A DNA stretch of 32,242 nt, from assembly GCA_902776475.1 (NCBI GenBank), contig CACYQD010000034.1, positions 1 to 32,242 on the forward strand, in the 5' to 3' direction. This DNA is from an uncultured Prevotellaceae bacterium (lineage in GTDB: Bacteria; Bacteroidota; Bacteroidia; Bacteroidales; Bacteroidaceae). A program made the translations under genes and the position numbers. Below, in pieces: positions 23,775 to 32,242 of the stretch (positions are counted from its first letter, which is position 1; every line of letters begins with the position of its first letter). The notes under the pieces were generated by a model, which was not told the DNA's origin, made no database searches, and worked only from the letters and a program-made list of their open reading frames with translations.

Positions 23775-24980
23775 ATGGAGATGAAATTTTACAAAAACCT
23801 TTGTCAGCGGTTGATTGGAGTGATGATTTTGTTCACATCTGCCCTGTCCGCAACCGCTCAGATCAATTATGACTCACTGGAAATCAGCCTGCTGACCTGT
23901 TCGCCCCATCAGGAGATCTACAGTCTGTATGGACACACGGCCATCCGCTGTCAGGACAAGGCCACCGGTGAGGACCTGGTGGTGAACTACGGCATGTTTG
24001 ACTTCAACCAGCCCTATTTCGTGCTGCGCTTCGTTTTCGGACTGACCGACTACAGCATGGGCATCAGTTCGTTCAACGACTTCATCAGGGCATACCGCTA
24101 TTATAAGAGCAGCGTGACCCAGCAGCAGCTCAACCTGACGGCCCATGAGAAAGCCAGCATCATGCAGGCAATCGCCGAAAACGCCCGTCCTGAGAACCTG
24201 GTCTATCGCTACAACTATTTCTACGACAACTGCACCACGCGCGCCCGTGACATGCTGACCAATCACCTCGATGGTGAGGTGCGCTACACCCAGCCTATCG
24301 ACAGTGCTGCCACCTTCCGCAGCATGATGCACAGCTGCGTAGAGGAGCATCCCTGGGCGCGTTTCGGCAACGACCTGCTGTTAGGCTTGCAAGCCGACCG
24401 TCCCACCACTCGTAGCGATCAGCAATTCCTGCCAGCACATCTGCAGAACGATTTCTCCCACGCTGTGATCGTGAGCGGCGACAGCACGCGGCAACTCATC
24501 AAGAGCGAGAGTGTGATTGAGCCGGGAGGCATCCAGGTGGTCGAGGAGGAATTTCCGGTCCGGCCTTCCACCTGTGCCTGGATTATACTCGTCGTTACAA
24601 TTGTCATCATTTTTCTTGAATTCATACTCCGCCGCAATTTCTGGATCTATGATCTGCTGCTCATGCTCTGCTGCGGTTTGGCAGGTATTGTGCTGACACT
24701 TATGATTTTCTCGCAGCATCCAACAGTAAGGATTAATCTTCAAATACTTCTATTCAATCCTATTCTGCTGTTCCTCACCTACTCCGTGGTGAAAAAGAGC
24801 ATTCAGAAGCGCTTGCACTGGTGGTGGTCCACATGGGCGGTGCTCCTCGTTTTGTTCTTGATTTTTGGTGTGATTTTTCAACACTATGCAGAAGGCATGA
24901 ATATTTTGGCACTGTCTTTGTTGATTCGGTACATCAGTCGTGCTCCTCTCTTCAAGCGTCTCGCCGCTTTTAGGGTTTGA
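23775..24980 (+). CDS. DUF4105 envelope protein with C-terminal membrane spans
   Basis: The 401-residue protein has a signal peptide (about 1-29, LSATAQ), then a DUF4105 domain (about 30-190). Typical motifs are SLYGHTAIR (His54), NYGMFDF, FIRAYRYY and YNYFYDNCTTRARDM (Asn152, Cys153). The conserved His and Cys suggest a thiol-type enzyme, but the family has no settled function. The C-terminal half has four or five hydrophobic segments (from about 267 on), so the domain would face the periplasm with a membrane anchor. ATG 23781 is an alternative start. Its tandem promoter is unusual. The gene stands alone, 104 bases before secA. Confidence 0.9.
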   Translation: MEMKFYKNLCQRLIGVMILFTSALSATAQINYDSLEISLLTCSPHQEIYSLYGHTAIRCQDKATGEDLVVNYGMFDFNQPYFVLRFVFGLTDYSMGISSFNDFIRAYRYYKSSVTQQQLNLTAHEKASIMQAIAENARPENLVYRYNYFYDNCTTRARDMLTNHLDGEVRYTQPIDSAATFRSMMHSCVEEHPWARFGNDLLLGLQADRPTTRSDQQFLPAHLQNDFSHAVIVSGDSTRQLIKSESVIEPGGIQVVEEEFPVRPSTCAWIILVVTIVIIFLEFILRRNFWIYDLLLMLCCGLAGIVLTLMIFSQHPTVRINLQILLFNPILLFLTYSVVKKSIQKRLHWWWSTWAVLLVLFLIFGVIFQHYAEGMNILALSLLIRYISRAPLFKRLAAFRV

Positions 24981-25036
24981 GCGCACCAAAAACTGAAAAT
25001 CAAGTTAAAAACTTAGGCATTACCGAATAAAATGCG

Positions 25037-25044
25037 TAAATTTG
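25037..25044 (+). promoter_or_regulatory. TAnnTTTG promoter box of secA
   Basis: TAAATTTG followed by C matches the consensus exactly, 40 bases before ATG 25085, in an AT-rich gap. It should drive secA and the ABC ATPase gene 18 bases after it. Confidence 0.65.
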
Positions 25045-25084
25045 CACGATTTTTTGAGAAATAACCAATATAGAAACATAAAGA

Positions 25085-28000
25085 ATGGGTTTTTTAAACG
25101 TTTTACAATCACTGTTCGGCAATAAATCGACCCGCGACATGAAGTTGATTCAACCTATCGTGGAGAGCGTGAAGGCCGTCTATCCCCAAATTGAGGCACT
25201 CGACCATGACCAGTTGCGTGCCAAGACCAAGGAAATCCAGCAATACGTACAGGATTCCGCCAAAGAGGAAAGAGCCAAGCGCGATGAACTGAAAGCCAAG
25301 ATAGAAGACACTCCCCTTGACGAGCGCGAGGCGATTTTCAACCAGATTGACAAGATAGAGAAAGACATCCTGGAGATATACGAGAAAGCACTCGACGAAG
25401 TACTGCCCGTGGCCTTCAGCATCGTGAAAGAGACGGCACGCCGGTTTACCGAGAACGAGGAAATCGTCGTGACGGCCAACGATTTCGACCGCGAGCTGGC
25501 CACCACCAAGGATTTTGTGAGGATAGAAGACGACAAAGCCATCTACTCCAACCACTGGATAGCCGGCGGCAACGACATGCGCTGGGACATGGTGCACTAC
25601 GATGTGCAGCTCTTCGGTGGTGCCGTGCTGCATCAAGGCAAGATCGCCGAGATGGCCACTGGTGAGGGAAAGACCCTCGTCGCCACGCTGCCCGTGTTCC
25701 TCAATGCCCTGACAGGCAATGGTGTGCATGTGGTGACCGTGAATGACTACCTGGCCAAGCGTGACTCCGAGTGGATGGGACCGCTCTATGAGTTCAATGG
25801 ACTTTCGGTGGACTGCATCGACAAGCACCGTCCCAACTCCCCCGAGCGCCGCAAGGCCTATCAGGCCGACATCACCTTCGGCACCAACAACGAGTTTGGT
25901 TTCGACTACCTCCGCGACAATATGGCCATCTCGCCTGCCGACCTGGTGCAGCGGGCACACAACTACGCCATCGTGGATGAGGTGGACTCCGTGCTGATCG
26001 ACGATGCCCGTACGCCGCTGATCATCTCTGGTCCGGTGGAGCGCGGCGATGACCAGATGTTTGAGGAGTACCAGCCCCTGGTGGAGCAGATTGTCAATGT
26101 GCAGCGCCGCCTGGCCAGTGACCTGCTGGCCGACGCACGCCAGAAAATCACCAAGGGACAAGAGACCAACGACAAGGAACTGCTCGCCGAAGGTTTCCTC
26201 GCATTGTTCCGTTCCCACAAGGCCCTGCCTAAGAACAAGGCCCTCATCAAATATCTTTCAGAAGAAGGCATCAAGTCGGGCATGCTGGCCACGGAAGAGG
26301 AATACATGCAGAACAACAACAAGCGCATGCCGGAGGCCGTGGCACCCTTGTACTTCGTGGTCGATGAGAAGATCAACTCCGTCGACCTCACCGACAAAGG
26401 TGTGGAATGGCTGGCCAAGCAGGTCAACGACAAGGACCTCTTCGTGCTGCCCGACATCACCGCACAGATGTCGGAACTGGAGGCCCGCACAGACCTGAGC
26501 CAGGAGGAGCGCATCAGAATGAAAGACGACCTGATGAGCCACTACGCCCTGCAGAGCGAGCGCGTGCATACGCTGCAGCAACTGCTCAAGGCCTACACCA
26601 TGTTCTACAAAGACGATGAATACGTCGTCATCGACGGCGAGGTGAAGATCGTCGATGAACAGACCGGCCGTATCATGGAAGGCCGCCGCTGGAGTGATGG
26701 TCTCCATCAGGCTGTGGAAGCCAAGGAGCACGTCAAGGTGGAAGCAGCCACCCAGACGTATGCCACCATCACCCTCCAAAACTATTTCCGTATGTACCAC
26801 AAACTGGCAGGTATGACCGGTACGGCTATCACAGAGGCCGGTGAGTTCTGGGACATCTACAAGCTCGACGTGGTGGAGATACCCACCAACAAACCCGTAG
26901 CCCGCAACGACCAGAGCGACCGTGTCTATAAGACACAGCGCGAGAAATACAAGGCCGTCATCGACGAGATCGTCGAGATGCGCGAGTCAGGACGACCCAC
27001 CCTGGTGGGTACCACCTCAGTGGAAATCTCCGAACTCCTGTCGCGCATGCTCAAGATGCGCAACATCCCCCACAATGTGCTGAATGCCAAGCTCCACCAA
27101 CGCGAGGCCGACATCGTGGCCCAGGCCGGACGAAGCACCCTCGGCGAGGTTGTGACCAAGGACGGCAAGAAAGAGGAACGGATGCTGGGTGCCGTGACCA
27201 TCGCCACCAACATGGCCGGCCGTGGTACGGATATCAAGCTCACCCCCGAAGTGAAAGCCGCAGGCGGACTCGCCATCATCGGTACGGAGCGTCATGAGAG
27301 CCGCCGCGTGGACCGCCAGTTGCGTGGTCGTGCCGGACGTCAGGGCGACCCGGGCAGCAGCGTCTTCTACGTGTCGCTGGAGGACAAGCTCATGCGTCTG
27401 TTCGCCTCAGAGCGCATCGCCAAGGTGATGGACCGCTTTGGTTTCAAAGAGGGCGAGCGCTTGGAGCACAGCATGATCAACAACAGCATCGAGCGCGCTC
27501 AGAAGAAAGTCGAGGAAAATCACTTCGGCATCCGTAAGCGCCTGCTGGAATACGATGACGTGATGAACCAGCAGCGCAAGGTGATCTATGAGAAGCGCCG
27601 CCACGCCCTGATGGGAGAGCGCATCGGCATGGATATCGCCAACATCATCTGGGACCGCGTGATGAACATCATCAACAACAACGACACCGACTACGAAGGA
27701 TGTCAGGAGATGTTCCTCAAGACCCTTTCCATCGAGTGCCCGTTCACCCGGGAGGAACTCGTGGAGATGAAGCGCGAGAACCTCTACAACAAGGCCTACG
27801 CCGCTGCCATGGAAGCCTTCACCCGCCGCACCGAACGCATCAAGGACGTGTCATGGCCCATCATCAAACGGGTGTATGAGGAGCAGGGACAGGTCTATCA
27901 GCGCATCAACGTGCCCATCACCGACGGACGTGCCATCATGAACATCCCCTGCGACCTCAAGGAAGCCTACGACACCGAGTGCAAGTCGGTGGTGAAGCAG

Positions 28001-28465
28001 TTTGAGAAAGTCGTCATGCTGCATATCATCGATGACTGCTGGAAAGAAAACCTGCGCTTGCTCGACGAGTTGAAGCACAGTGTGCAGAACAGCGCATCCT
28101 ATGAGCAGAAAGACCCGCTGGTCATCTTCAAGATCGAGAGTGCCAAGATGTTTGACACCATGATCGACGAGATGTACAACCGCACGGCTGAAATCCTCTC
28201 ACGCGGACAGATTCCTCAGCTGCAGCCCGAGGATGGCGTGAGCGAGGCCGCTCCCGAACAGCACTCCCAGCGCTATCAGGAGAGCAAGGGCGACGAGATG
28301 GTCGACCAGGGCCAGAAAGCAGCAGCCAGCCAGGACACCCGCGAGACCGCCCAGCAGCAGCGCCGCCAGCCCATCCGCAAGGACAAGTTGCCCGGCCGCA
28401 ACGACCCATGTCCCTGCGGCAGCGGCAAGAAGTTCAAGAACTGCCACGGCAGAGGAATCGTATAA
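25085..28465 (+). CDS. secA: preprotein translocase ATPase SecA
   Basis: Motor ATPase that pushes preproteins through SecYEG. The 1126 residues are longer than E. coli SecA (901) because of helical insertions near 55-100 and 320-420, as usual in Bacteroidota. Visible motifs: Walker A ATGEGKT (191-197), Walker B with VDEVD (297-301) and [14 protein letters not shown], and the second ATPase half with [12 protein letters not shown] and [16 protein letters not shown]. The C-terminus has a Gln/Glu/Ala-rich linker and a zinc tail ([13 protein letters not shown]; Cys1109, Cys1111, Cys1120, His1121) that binds SecB or ribosome in other bacteria. Housekeeping gene, likely essential. Confidence 0.98.
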   Translation: MGFLNVLQSLFGNKSTRDMKLIQPIVESVKAVYPQIEALDHDQLRAKTKEIQQYVQDSAKEERAKRDELKAKIEDTPLDEREAIFNQIDKIEKDILEIYEKALDEVLPVAFSIVKETARRFTENEEIVVTANDFDRELATTKDFVRIEDDKAIYSNHWIAGGNDMRWDMVHYDVQLFGGAVLHQGKIAEMATGEGKTLVATLPVFLNALTGNGVHVVTVNDYLAKRDSEWMGPLYEFNGLSVDCIDKHRPNSPERRKAYQADITFGTNNEFGFDYLRDNMAISPADLVQRAHNYAIVDEVDSVLIDDARTPLIISGPVERGDDQMFEEYQPLVEQIVNVQRRLASDLLADARQKITKGQETNDKELLAEGFLALFRSHKALPKNKALIKYLSEEGIKSGMLATEEEYMQNNNKRMPEAVAPLYFVVDEKINSVDLTDKGVEWLAKQVNDKDLFVLPDITAQMSELEARTDLSQEERIRMKDDLMSHYALQSERVHTLQQLLKAYTMFYKDDEYVVIDGEVKIVDEQTGRIMEGRRWSDGLHQAVEAKEHVKVEAATQTYATITLQNYFRMYHKLAGMTGTAITEAGEFWDIYKLDVVEIPTNKPVARNDQSDRVYKTQREKYKAVIDEIVEMRESGRPTLVGTTSVEISELLSRMLKMRNIPHNVLNAKLHQREADIVAQAGRSTLGEVVTKDGKKEERMLGAVTIATNMAGRGTDIKLTPEVKAAGGLAIIGTERHESRRVDRQLRGRAGRQGDPGSSVFYVSLEDKLMRLFASERIAKVMDRFGFKEGERLEHSMINNSIERAQKKVEENHFGIRKRLLEYDDVMNQQRKVIYEKRRHALMGERIGMDIANIIWDRVMNIINNNDTDYEGCQEMFLKTLSIECPFTREELVEMKRENLYNKAYAAAMEAFTRRTERIKDVSWPIIKRVYEEQGQVYQRINVPITDGRAIMNIPCDLKEAYDTECKSVVKQFEKVVMLHIIDDCWKENLRLLDELKHSVQNSASYEQKDPLVIFKIESAKMFDTMIDEMYNRTAEILSRGQIPQLQPEDGVSEAAPEQHSQRYQESKGDEMVDQGQKAAASQDTRETAQQQRRQPIRKDKLPGRNDPCPCGSGKKFKNCHGRGIV

Positions 28466-28483
28466 CCAAGAAAAATTGGAAGC

Positions 28484-29302
28484 ATGAGAATAGAAGCGAA
28501 GAACCTGAGAAAGGCATTTGGAGAGAAGGTTGCCGTAGATATAGACTCCTATATCATCAACCACGGCGACATGATCGGACTGGTAGGCAACAACGGAGCG
28601 GGCAAGACCACCCTGTTTCGTTTGATGCTCGACCTGTTGAAAGCCGACGACGGACAGGTGGAGTACATCGGCCAGGCATCCGCAGAAGGAGCAGCATCGC
28701 CAGAGCCCATCAATCCAGCCAACAGCGAGGATTGGAAATCTTTCACAGGCGCCTACGTCGATGAAGGATTCCTGATCGACTTCCTCACGCCGGAGGAGTA
28801 TTTCGACTTCATCGGCAAGGTCAGCGGCATAGACAAGAGCGAGGTGGCAAACCGTGTGAATACGTATGAGCCGCTGATGGCCGGGGAAATCCTCAACCAG
28901 AAGAAACTGATCCGAGACCTCTCCGCCGGCAACAAGCAGAAAGTAGGCATCATCGCCGCCATGCTCAACCAACCCGAAGTGCTGATCCTCGACGAGCCCT
29001 TCAACTTCCTTGACCCATCCAGTCAGATCGTGCTCAAGCACACCCTGACCCAGTACAACCAGTCGACGGGAGCGACCATCATCATCAGCAGCCACAACCT
29101 GGCACACACCATCGACATCTGTCCGCGCATCACGCTGTTGGAACATGGGCATATCGTCAAGGACCTGACCAATATCGACCACAGCGCCGCAGCGGAACTC
29201 GACGCCTATTTCAATGGTGAAGGAAGCGCCGTCCCAAGCGAGCCCACGAGCCCCTCTGCAGAAAGCGAGGCTCCAACCCAGGCCGAAGGAGAAGAGGCAT
29301 AG
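28484..29302 (+). CDS. ABC transporter ATP-binding protein without a nearby permease
   Basis: The 272-residue protein is a single NBD: Walker A GNNGAGKT (35-42), signature LSAGN (146-150), Walker B VLILDE (166-171) and H-loop His204 (SSHNLAH). It resembles ABC-2 exporter ATPases. A Gly/Ala/Ser/Pro insert (about 62-82) separates Walker A from the Q-loop region, where no Gln is obvious. The last 30 residues form an acidic Ser/Pro/Glu/Ala-rich tail. It follows secA by 18 bases and shares its transcript, ended by a strong terminator. No permease gene is adjacent, so its partner must be elsewhere. Confidence 0.93.
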   Translation: MRIEAKNLRKAFGEKVAVDIDSYIINHGDMIGLVGNNGAGKTTLFRLMLDLLKADDGQVEYIGQASAEGAASPEPINPANSEDWKSFTGAYVDEGFLIDFLTPEEYFDFIGKVSGIDKSEVANRVNTYEPLMAGEILNQKKLIRDLSAGNKQKVGIIAAMLNQPEVLILDEPFNFLDPSSQIVLKHTLTQYNQSTGATIIISSHNLAHTIDICPRITLLEHGHIVKDLTNIDHSAAAELDAYFNGEGSAVPSEPTSPSAESEAPTQAEGEEA

Positions 29303-29372
29303 GCAGAGAAACAAAAATGGGTATTTCCCTCGGATTATCCATTTCACCATCACTATTTTAAGGTATATTTCT

Positions 29373-29413
29373 AAAAAAGCAGTGTTTCAAGTCCATGGAA
29401 TACTGCTTTTTTT
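29373..29413 (+). terminator. strong bidirectional-looking terminator after the secA unit
   Basis: AAAAAAGCAGT (29373-29383) pairs perfectly with ACTGCTTTTTT (29403-29413 region), and about six further weaker pairs extend the stem inward. It ends in seven T. It lies 70 bases past the ABC ATPase stop and directly abuts the feoAB promoter box. Confidence 0.82.
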
Positions 29414-29414
29414 A

Positions 29415-29422
29415 TATTTTTG
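29415..29422 (+). promoter_or_regulatory. TAnnTTTG promoter box of feoAB
   Basis: TATTTTTG matches TAnnTTTG, two bases after the terminator and 21 bases before ATG 29444. No Fur-type palindrome is obvious around it. Confidence 0.5.
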
Positions 29423-29443
29423 TATCTCAAATCAATCACAGAC

Positions 29444-31969
29444 ATGAGACTATCTGACTTACATACTGGAGAAAAAGGCATCATCGTGAAAGTGCTCGGA
29501 CATGGAGGTTTCCGAAAAAGGATTGTCGAAATGGGCTTCATCAAAGGCACCATGGTGGAAGTGCTGCTCAATGCCCCGCTTCAGGATCCCGTGAAATACA
29601 AGATACTCGGCTACGAGGTCTCCTTGCGCCACGACGAGGCGCAGATGGTGGAAGTCGTCTCTGAAAAGGAAGCCCTGGCCATCAAGGCCACAGAAGACAA
29701 GACCCCGCAGAAAGGAACCGTGGCCGAGGACACGCCCCTCACGGAGAAGCAGTTTCATGAGGCAGCCAAGAAGAAGCGCCGCCAGATCAATGTCGCCCTG
29801 GTGGGCAACCCCAACTGCGGCAAGACCTCTCTCTTCAATTTCGCCTCCGGAGCCCATGAGCGGGTGGGCAATTATTCCGGTGTCACCGTGGATGCCAAGG
29901 AGGGGCATGCTGAATTTGAAGGCTATGAGTTCAACATCGTCGACCTGCCCGGCACCTATTCCCTCTCAGCCTACAGTCCCGAAGAGCTCTATGTGCGCAA
30001 GCAGATCATCGAGAAGACCCCCGACGTGGTGATCAATGTGATTGACGCCAGCAACCTGGAGCGCAACCTCTACCTCACCACCCAACTCATCGACATGAAC
30101 CTGCGCATGGTCTGTGCCCTCAACATGTATGATGAGACGGAGCGGCGCGGCGACCACATCGACTTCAACAAACTGGGACAGTTGTTCGGCGTCCCGATGA
30201 TTCCCACCATTTTTAGGACCGGACAGGGCGTGGACCTGCTCTTCCATATCATCATCAATATCTATGAGGGAAATGACTTCGTCGACAAGGACGGCAACAT
30301 CAACCCCAAGGTAGCTGCGGAGATCGCCGAATGGCACAAAGACTACGAACGTCACCACGGCGGAGACCACTCCGATGACTATGCCCATGGACCACGCCCC
30401 AACAAGAGCATCTACCGCCATATCCACATCAACCACGGACAATATGTAGAGGCCGGAATCGAGCAGGTGAAAGCCGAACTGATGAAGGACGAGCACATCC
30501 GGCACCGCTACTCCACCCGCTATCTCTCCATCAAACTCCTGGAGATGGACAAAGACGCGGAGCGCTTCGTGCGCACCCTGCCCAACGGCCAGCAAATCCT
30601 CCGCATCCGCGACAAGGCCGCCAAACAAATCAAGAGCGACACCAAAGACGACAGCGAGACGGCCATCATGGACGCCAAATACGGTTTCATACACGGTGCC
30701 CTGGAAGAAGCCAAATACAAGGAGGGTGACAATGAGGACACCTATAAATTGACCCATATCCTCGACATGATCATCACCAACCGATGGTTGGGCTTCCCCA
30801 TTTTCGTCCTGCTCCTCTATGTGATGTTCCAGACCACCTTCTCCCTCGGACAATACCCGATGGACTGGATTGATGCGGGATTCGGATGGCTGGGCAACTG
30901 GCTCAGCACCACCCTGCCCGACGGTCCGGTGAAAGACCTGCTCGTCGATGGCGTGATCGGAGGTGTGGGAGCCGTCATCGTCTTCCTGCCCCAGATCCTC
31001 ATCCTCTACGCGTTTATCTCCTTCATGGAGGACTCAGGCTATATGGCACGTGCCGCCTTCATCATGGACAAGTTGATGCACAAGATGGGACTTCACGGCA
31101 AGTCGTTCATCCCACTGATCATGGGATTCGGATGCAACGTGCCGGCAGTGATGGCCACGCGCACGATAGAAAGCCGCCGGTCACGTCTCATCACGATGCT
31201 CATCCTGCCCTTCATGAGCTGTTCGGCCCGCCTGCCTATCTACATCATGATTGTAGGAGCATTCTTCGCCGAGCGTTACCAGTCGGCTGTCATGATCTCG
31301 CTCTATGTGATCGGCATTCTCATGGCAGTCATCATCAGCAGGCTCTTCAGCCGTTTCGTGGTGAAAGGCGACGACACCCCCTTCGTGATGGAACTGCCCC
31401 CCTACCGCATCCCCACGGGCAAGGCGATGCTCCGCCACACCTGGGAGAAAGGCAAGCAGTATCTCAAGAAGATGGGAGGTATCATCCTGGTGGCCAGCGT
31501 CATCGTGTGGGCCCTGGGCTACTTCCCCCACAACGACCAACTGTCGCGTCAGGAACAGCAGGAACAGAGTTACATCGGACATATCGGCAAGGCCATCGAA
31601 CCCGTGTTCCGTCCGCAGGGATTCACCTGGAAACTCGATGTGGGACTGATTGCCGGTGTCGGTGCCAAGGAAATCGTCGCCTCGACCATGGGCGTGCTCT
31701 ATACGGGCGACGATGAAGTGGCCGACGACTCCTCGGATGACAGTGCCAGCCGTTATCCTGTGCTGCGGGAAAAGATGGCTGCCGAGGGCATCACACCGCT
31801 GGTTGCCTATTGCTTCCTGCTCTTCGTGCTGCTCTACTTCCCATGTATCGCCACCATCGCTGCCATCAAGAACGAGACGGGCAGTTGGCGATGGGCATTG
31901 TTTGCCGCCTGCTACACCACAGCTGTGGCTTGGGTCGTCTCCGCAGCAGTCTATCAGATATTCCGTTGA
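29444..31969 (+). CDS. feoB: FeoA-FeoB fusion ferrous iron transporter
   Basis: I use ATG 29444 (841 residues) because the earlier TTG at 29420 lies inside the promoter box. An SH3-like FeoA domain comes first (about 1-72, MRLSDLHTGEKG...). A charged linker leads to the GTPase domain: G1 GNPNCGKT (121-128), G2 within GNYSGVTVD, G3 DLPG (167-170), G4 NMYD (227-230). A His-rich acidic stretch (about 297-335, with HHGGDHSDD and YRHIHINHG) precedes the membrane core. The core has the Gate segments with GCNVPAVMATR, PFMSCSARLPIY and a KEIVASTMGVLY motif. It imports Fe2+ across the inner membrane. FeoA-FeoB fusion is usual in Bacteroidota. Single-gene unit. Confidence 0.97.
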   Translation: MRLSDLHTGEKGIIVKVLGHGGFRKRIVEMGFIKGTMVEVLLNAPLQDPVKYKILGYEVSLRHDEAQMVEVVSEKEALAIKATEDKTPQKGTVAEDTPLTEKQFHEAAKKKRRQINVALVGNPNCGKTSLFNFASGAHERVGNYSGVTVDAKEGHAEFEGYEFNIVDLPGTYSLSAYSPEELYVRKQIIEKTPDVVINVIDASNLERNLYLTTQLIDMNLRMVCALNMYDETERRGDHIDFNKLGQLFGVPMIPTIFRTGQGVDLLFHIIINIYEGNDFVDKDGNINPKVAAEIAEWHKDYERHHGGDHSDDYAHGPRPNKSIYRHIHINHGQYVEAGIEQVKAELMKDEHIRHRYSTRYLSIKLLEMDKDAERFVRTLPNGQQILRIRDKAAKQIKSDTKDDSETAIMDAKYGFIHGALEEAKYKEGDNEDTYKLTHILDMIITNRWLGFPIFVLLLYVMFQTTFSLGQYPMDWIDAGFGWLGNWLSTTLPDGPVKDLLVDGVIGGVGAVIVFLPQILILYAFISFMEDSGYMARAAFIMDKLMHKMGLHGKSFIPLIMGFGCNVPAVMATRTIESRRSRLITMLILPFMSCSARLPIYIMIVGAFFAERYQSAVMISLYVIGILMAVIISRLFSRFVVKGDDTPFVMELPPYRIPTGKAMLRHTWEKGKQYLKKMGGIILVASVIVWALGYFPHNDQLSRQEQQEQSYIGHIGKAIEPVFRPQGFTWKLDVGLIAGVGAKEIVASTMGVLYTGDDEVADDSSDDSASRYPVLREKMAAEGITPLVAYCFLLFVLLYFPCIATIAAIKNETGSWRWALFAACYTTAVAWVVSAAVYQIFR

Positions 31970-32050
31970 TGACAGCAAGACATCCTCAAGGGGTATGTCA
32001 AAATAAAGAATTGCACAACCATTATTTACAATTTGAAGTCATAATGCCGG

Positions 32051-32159
32051 CCTGAAGGGCCTGCGAGAACATAGCCCAGGGCAACGCCCTGGGTTTTATG
32101 TTAACCAACAATTATCGCCCTGAAGGGGCAAGAGCATTGATTGCCTGCGCTTTTGCCCC
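32051..32159. repeat. palindromic intergenic element (REP-like)
   Basis: After feoB come two hairpins. CCCAGGGC/GCCCTGGG (32075-32093, 3-base loop, followed by TTTT) is perfect over 8 bp. GGGGCAAGAGC/GCTTTTGCCCC (32125-32159) pairs over 11 bp with one G-T. The short motif CCTGAAGGG occurs twice (32051 and 32120 region). From memory such CCCAGGGC...GCCCTGGG elements are dispersed repeats in Bacteroidales. The first hairpin may end feoB transcripts. Confidence 0.65.
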
Positions 32160-32161
32160 TT

Positions 32162-32242
32162 CTTTAACTTTGCAGGCTGTAAAAAGAGTCCTAAATAACT
32201 CTTTAACTTTGCAGGCTGTAAAAAGAGTCCTAAATAACTCTT
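32162..32242. repeat. 39-base tandem repeat continuing past the right edge
   Basis: Units at 32162-32200 and 32201-32239 are identical, and a third starts at 32240. Each contains TAACTTTG (32165-32172, 32204-32211), an exact TAnnTTTG box. A hairpin AAAGAGT/ACTCTTT (32183-32189 with 32198-32204) spans the unit boundary. On the minus strand the hairpin is followed by five T, so it may also act as a terminator for a gene beyond the edge. Confidence 0.9.

Noticed and set aside
25109-26218. 369-residue minus-strand open frame inside secA
   Set aside because: Antisense shadow of a highly conserved gene, without promoter or recognisable domain.
29966-30853. 295-residue minus-strand open frame inside feoB
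   Set aside because: Antisense shadow, Val/Asp/His-rich, no domain.

Overview
This window looks like a chromosomal segment of a Bacteroidota bacterium, most likely order Bacteroidales and probably Prevotellaceae. The evidence is the repeated TAnnTTTG promoter boxes 10-60 bases before start codons, a 1126-residue SecA with a C-terminal zinc tail, a FeoA-FeoB fusion, and several protein types typical of the group (DUF3857/transglutaminase proteins, DUF4105, a very large lipoprotein-type sensor kinase, LutABC next to sugar-acid genes). No rRNA, tRNA, phage genes, transposase genes or CRISPR array were seen. The species assignment is inference.

Layout. From 1 to about 21.97 kb every gene lies on the minus strand. 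In order: a DUF3857/transglutaminase pair (the second is cut by the left edge); a secreted protein with an internal duplication; a three-gene signalling operon (giant sensor kinase, response regulator, 5-TM membrane protein); kdgK-eda for 2-keto-3-deoxygluconate breakdown; a small beta-grasp-like protein coupled to a secreted 5'-nucleotidase; lutABC for lactate oxidation; and a five-gene efflux operon (TolC, HlyD-like adaptor, double-NBD ATPase, two ABC-2 permeases). At about 22.0 kb the direction switches. An AraC-type regulator is transcribed away from the efflux operon, with promoters back to back. After it come a small minus-strand gene and a 0.5-kb non-coding region full of short repeats. 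Then plus-strand DUF4105, secA, an ABC ATPase and feoAB follow, and the window ends in palindromic elements and a 39-bp tandem repeat that runs off the right edge.

How the genes work together. KdgK phosphorylates KDG and Eda cleaves KDPG to pyruvate and glyceraldehyde-3-phosphate. LutABC oxidises lactate to pyruvate. The TolC/HlyD/ABC set resembles the YbhFSRG-type exporter, and the divergent AraC protein is the obvious candidate regulator. The sensor kinase, response regulator and membrane protein form one tight operon with overlapping or near-overlapping ends.

Most notable. (1) The 1215-residue kinase holds two kinase-like modules. The first keeps an intact ATP-binding site but no phospho-acceptor histidine. 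The second keeps an H-E histidine motif but has lost all ATP-binding motifs. The junction looks like a buried signal peptide. This suggests one catalytic cycle divided between two fused half-kinases. (2) Two unrelated loci carry tandemly duplicated units made of a palindrome plus a TAnnTTTG promoter box (84-bp period before DUF4105, 39-bp period at the right edge). (3) An active and an apparently dead transglutaminase-like protein are encoded one base apart. (4) A 69-residue beta-grasp-like protein overlaps a nucleotidase start by ATGA.
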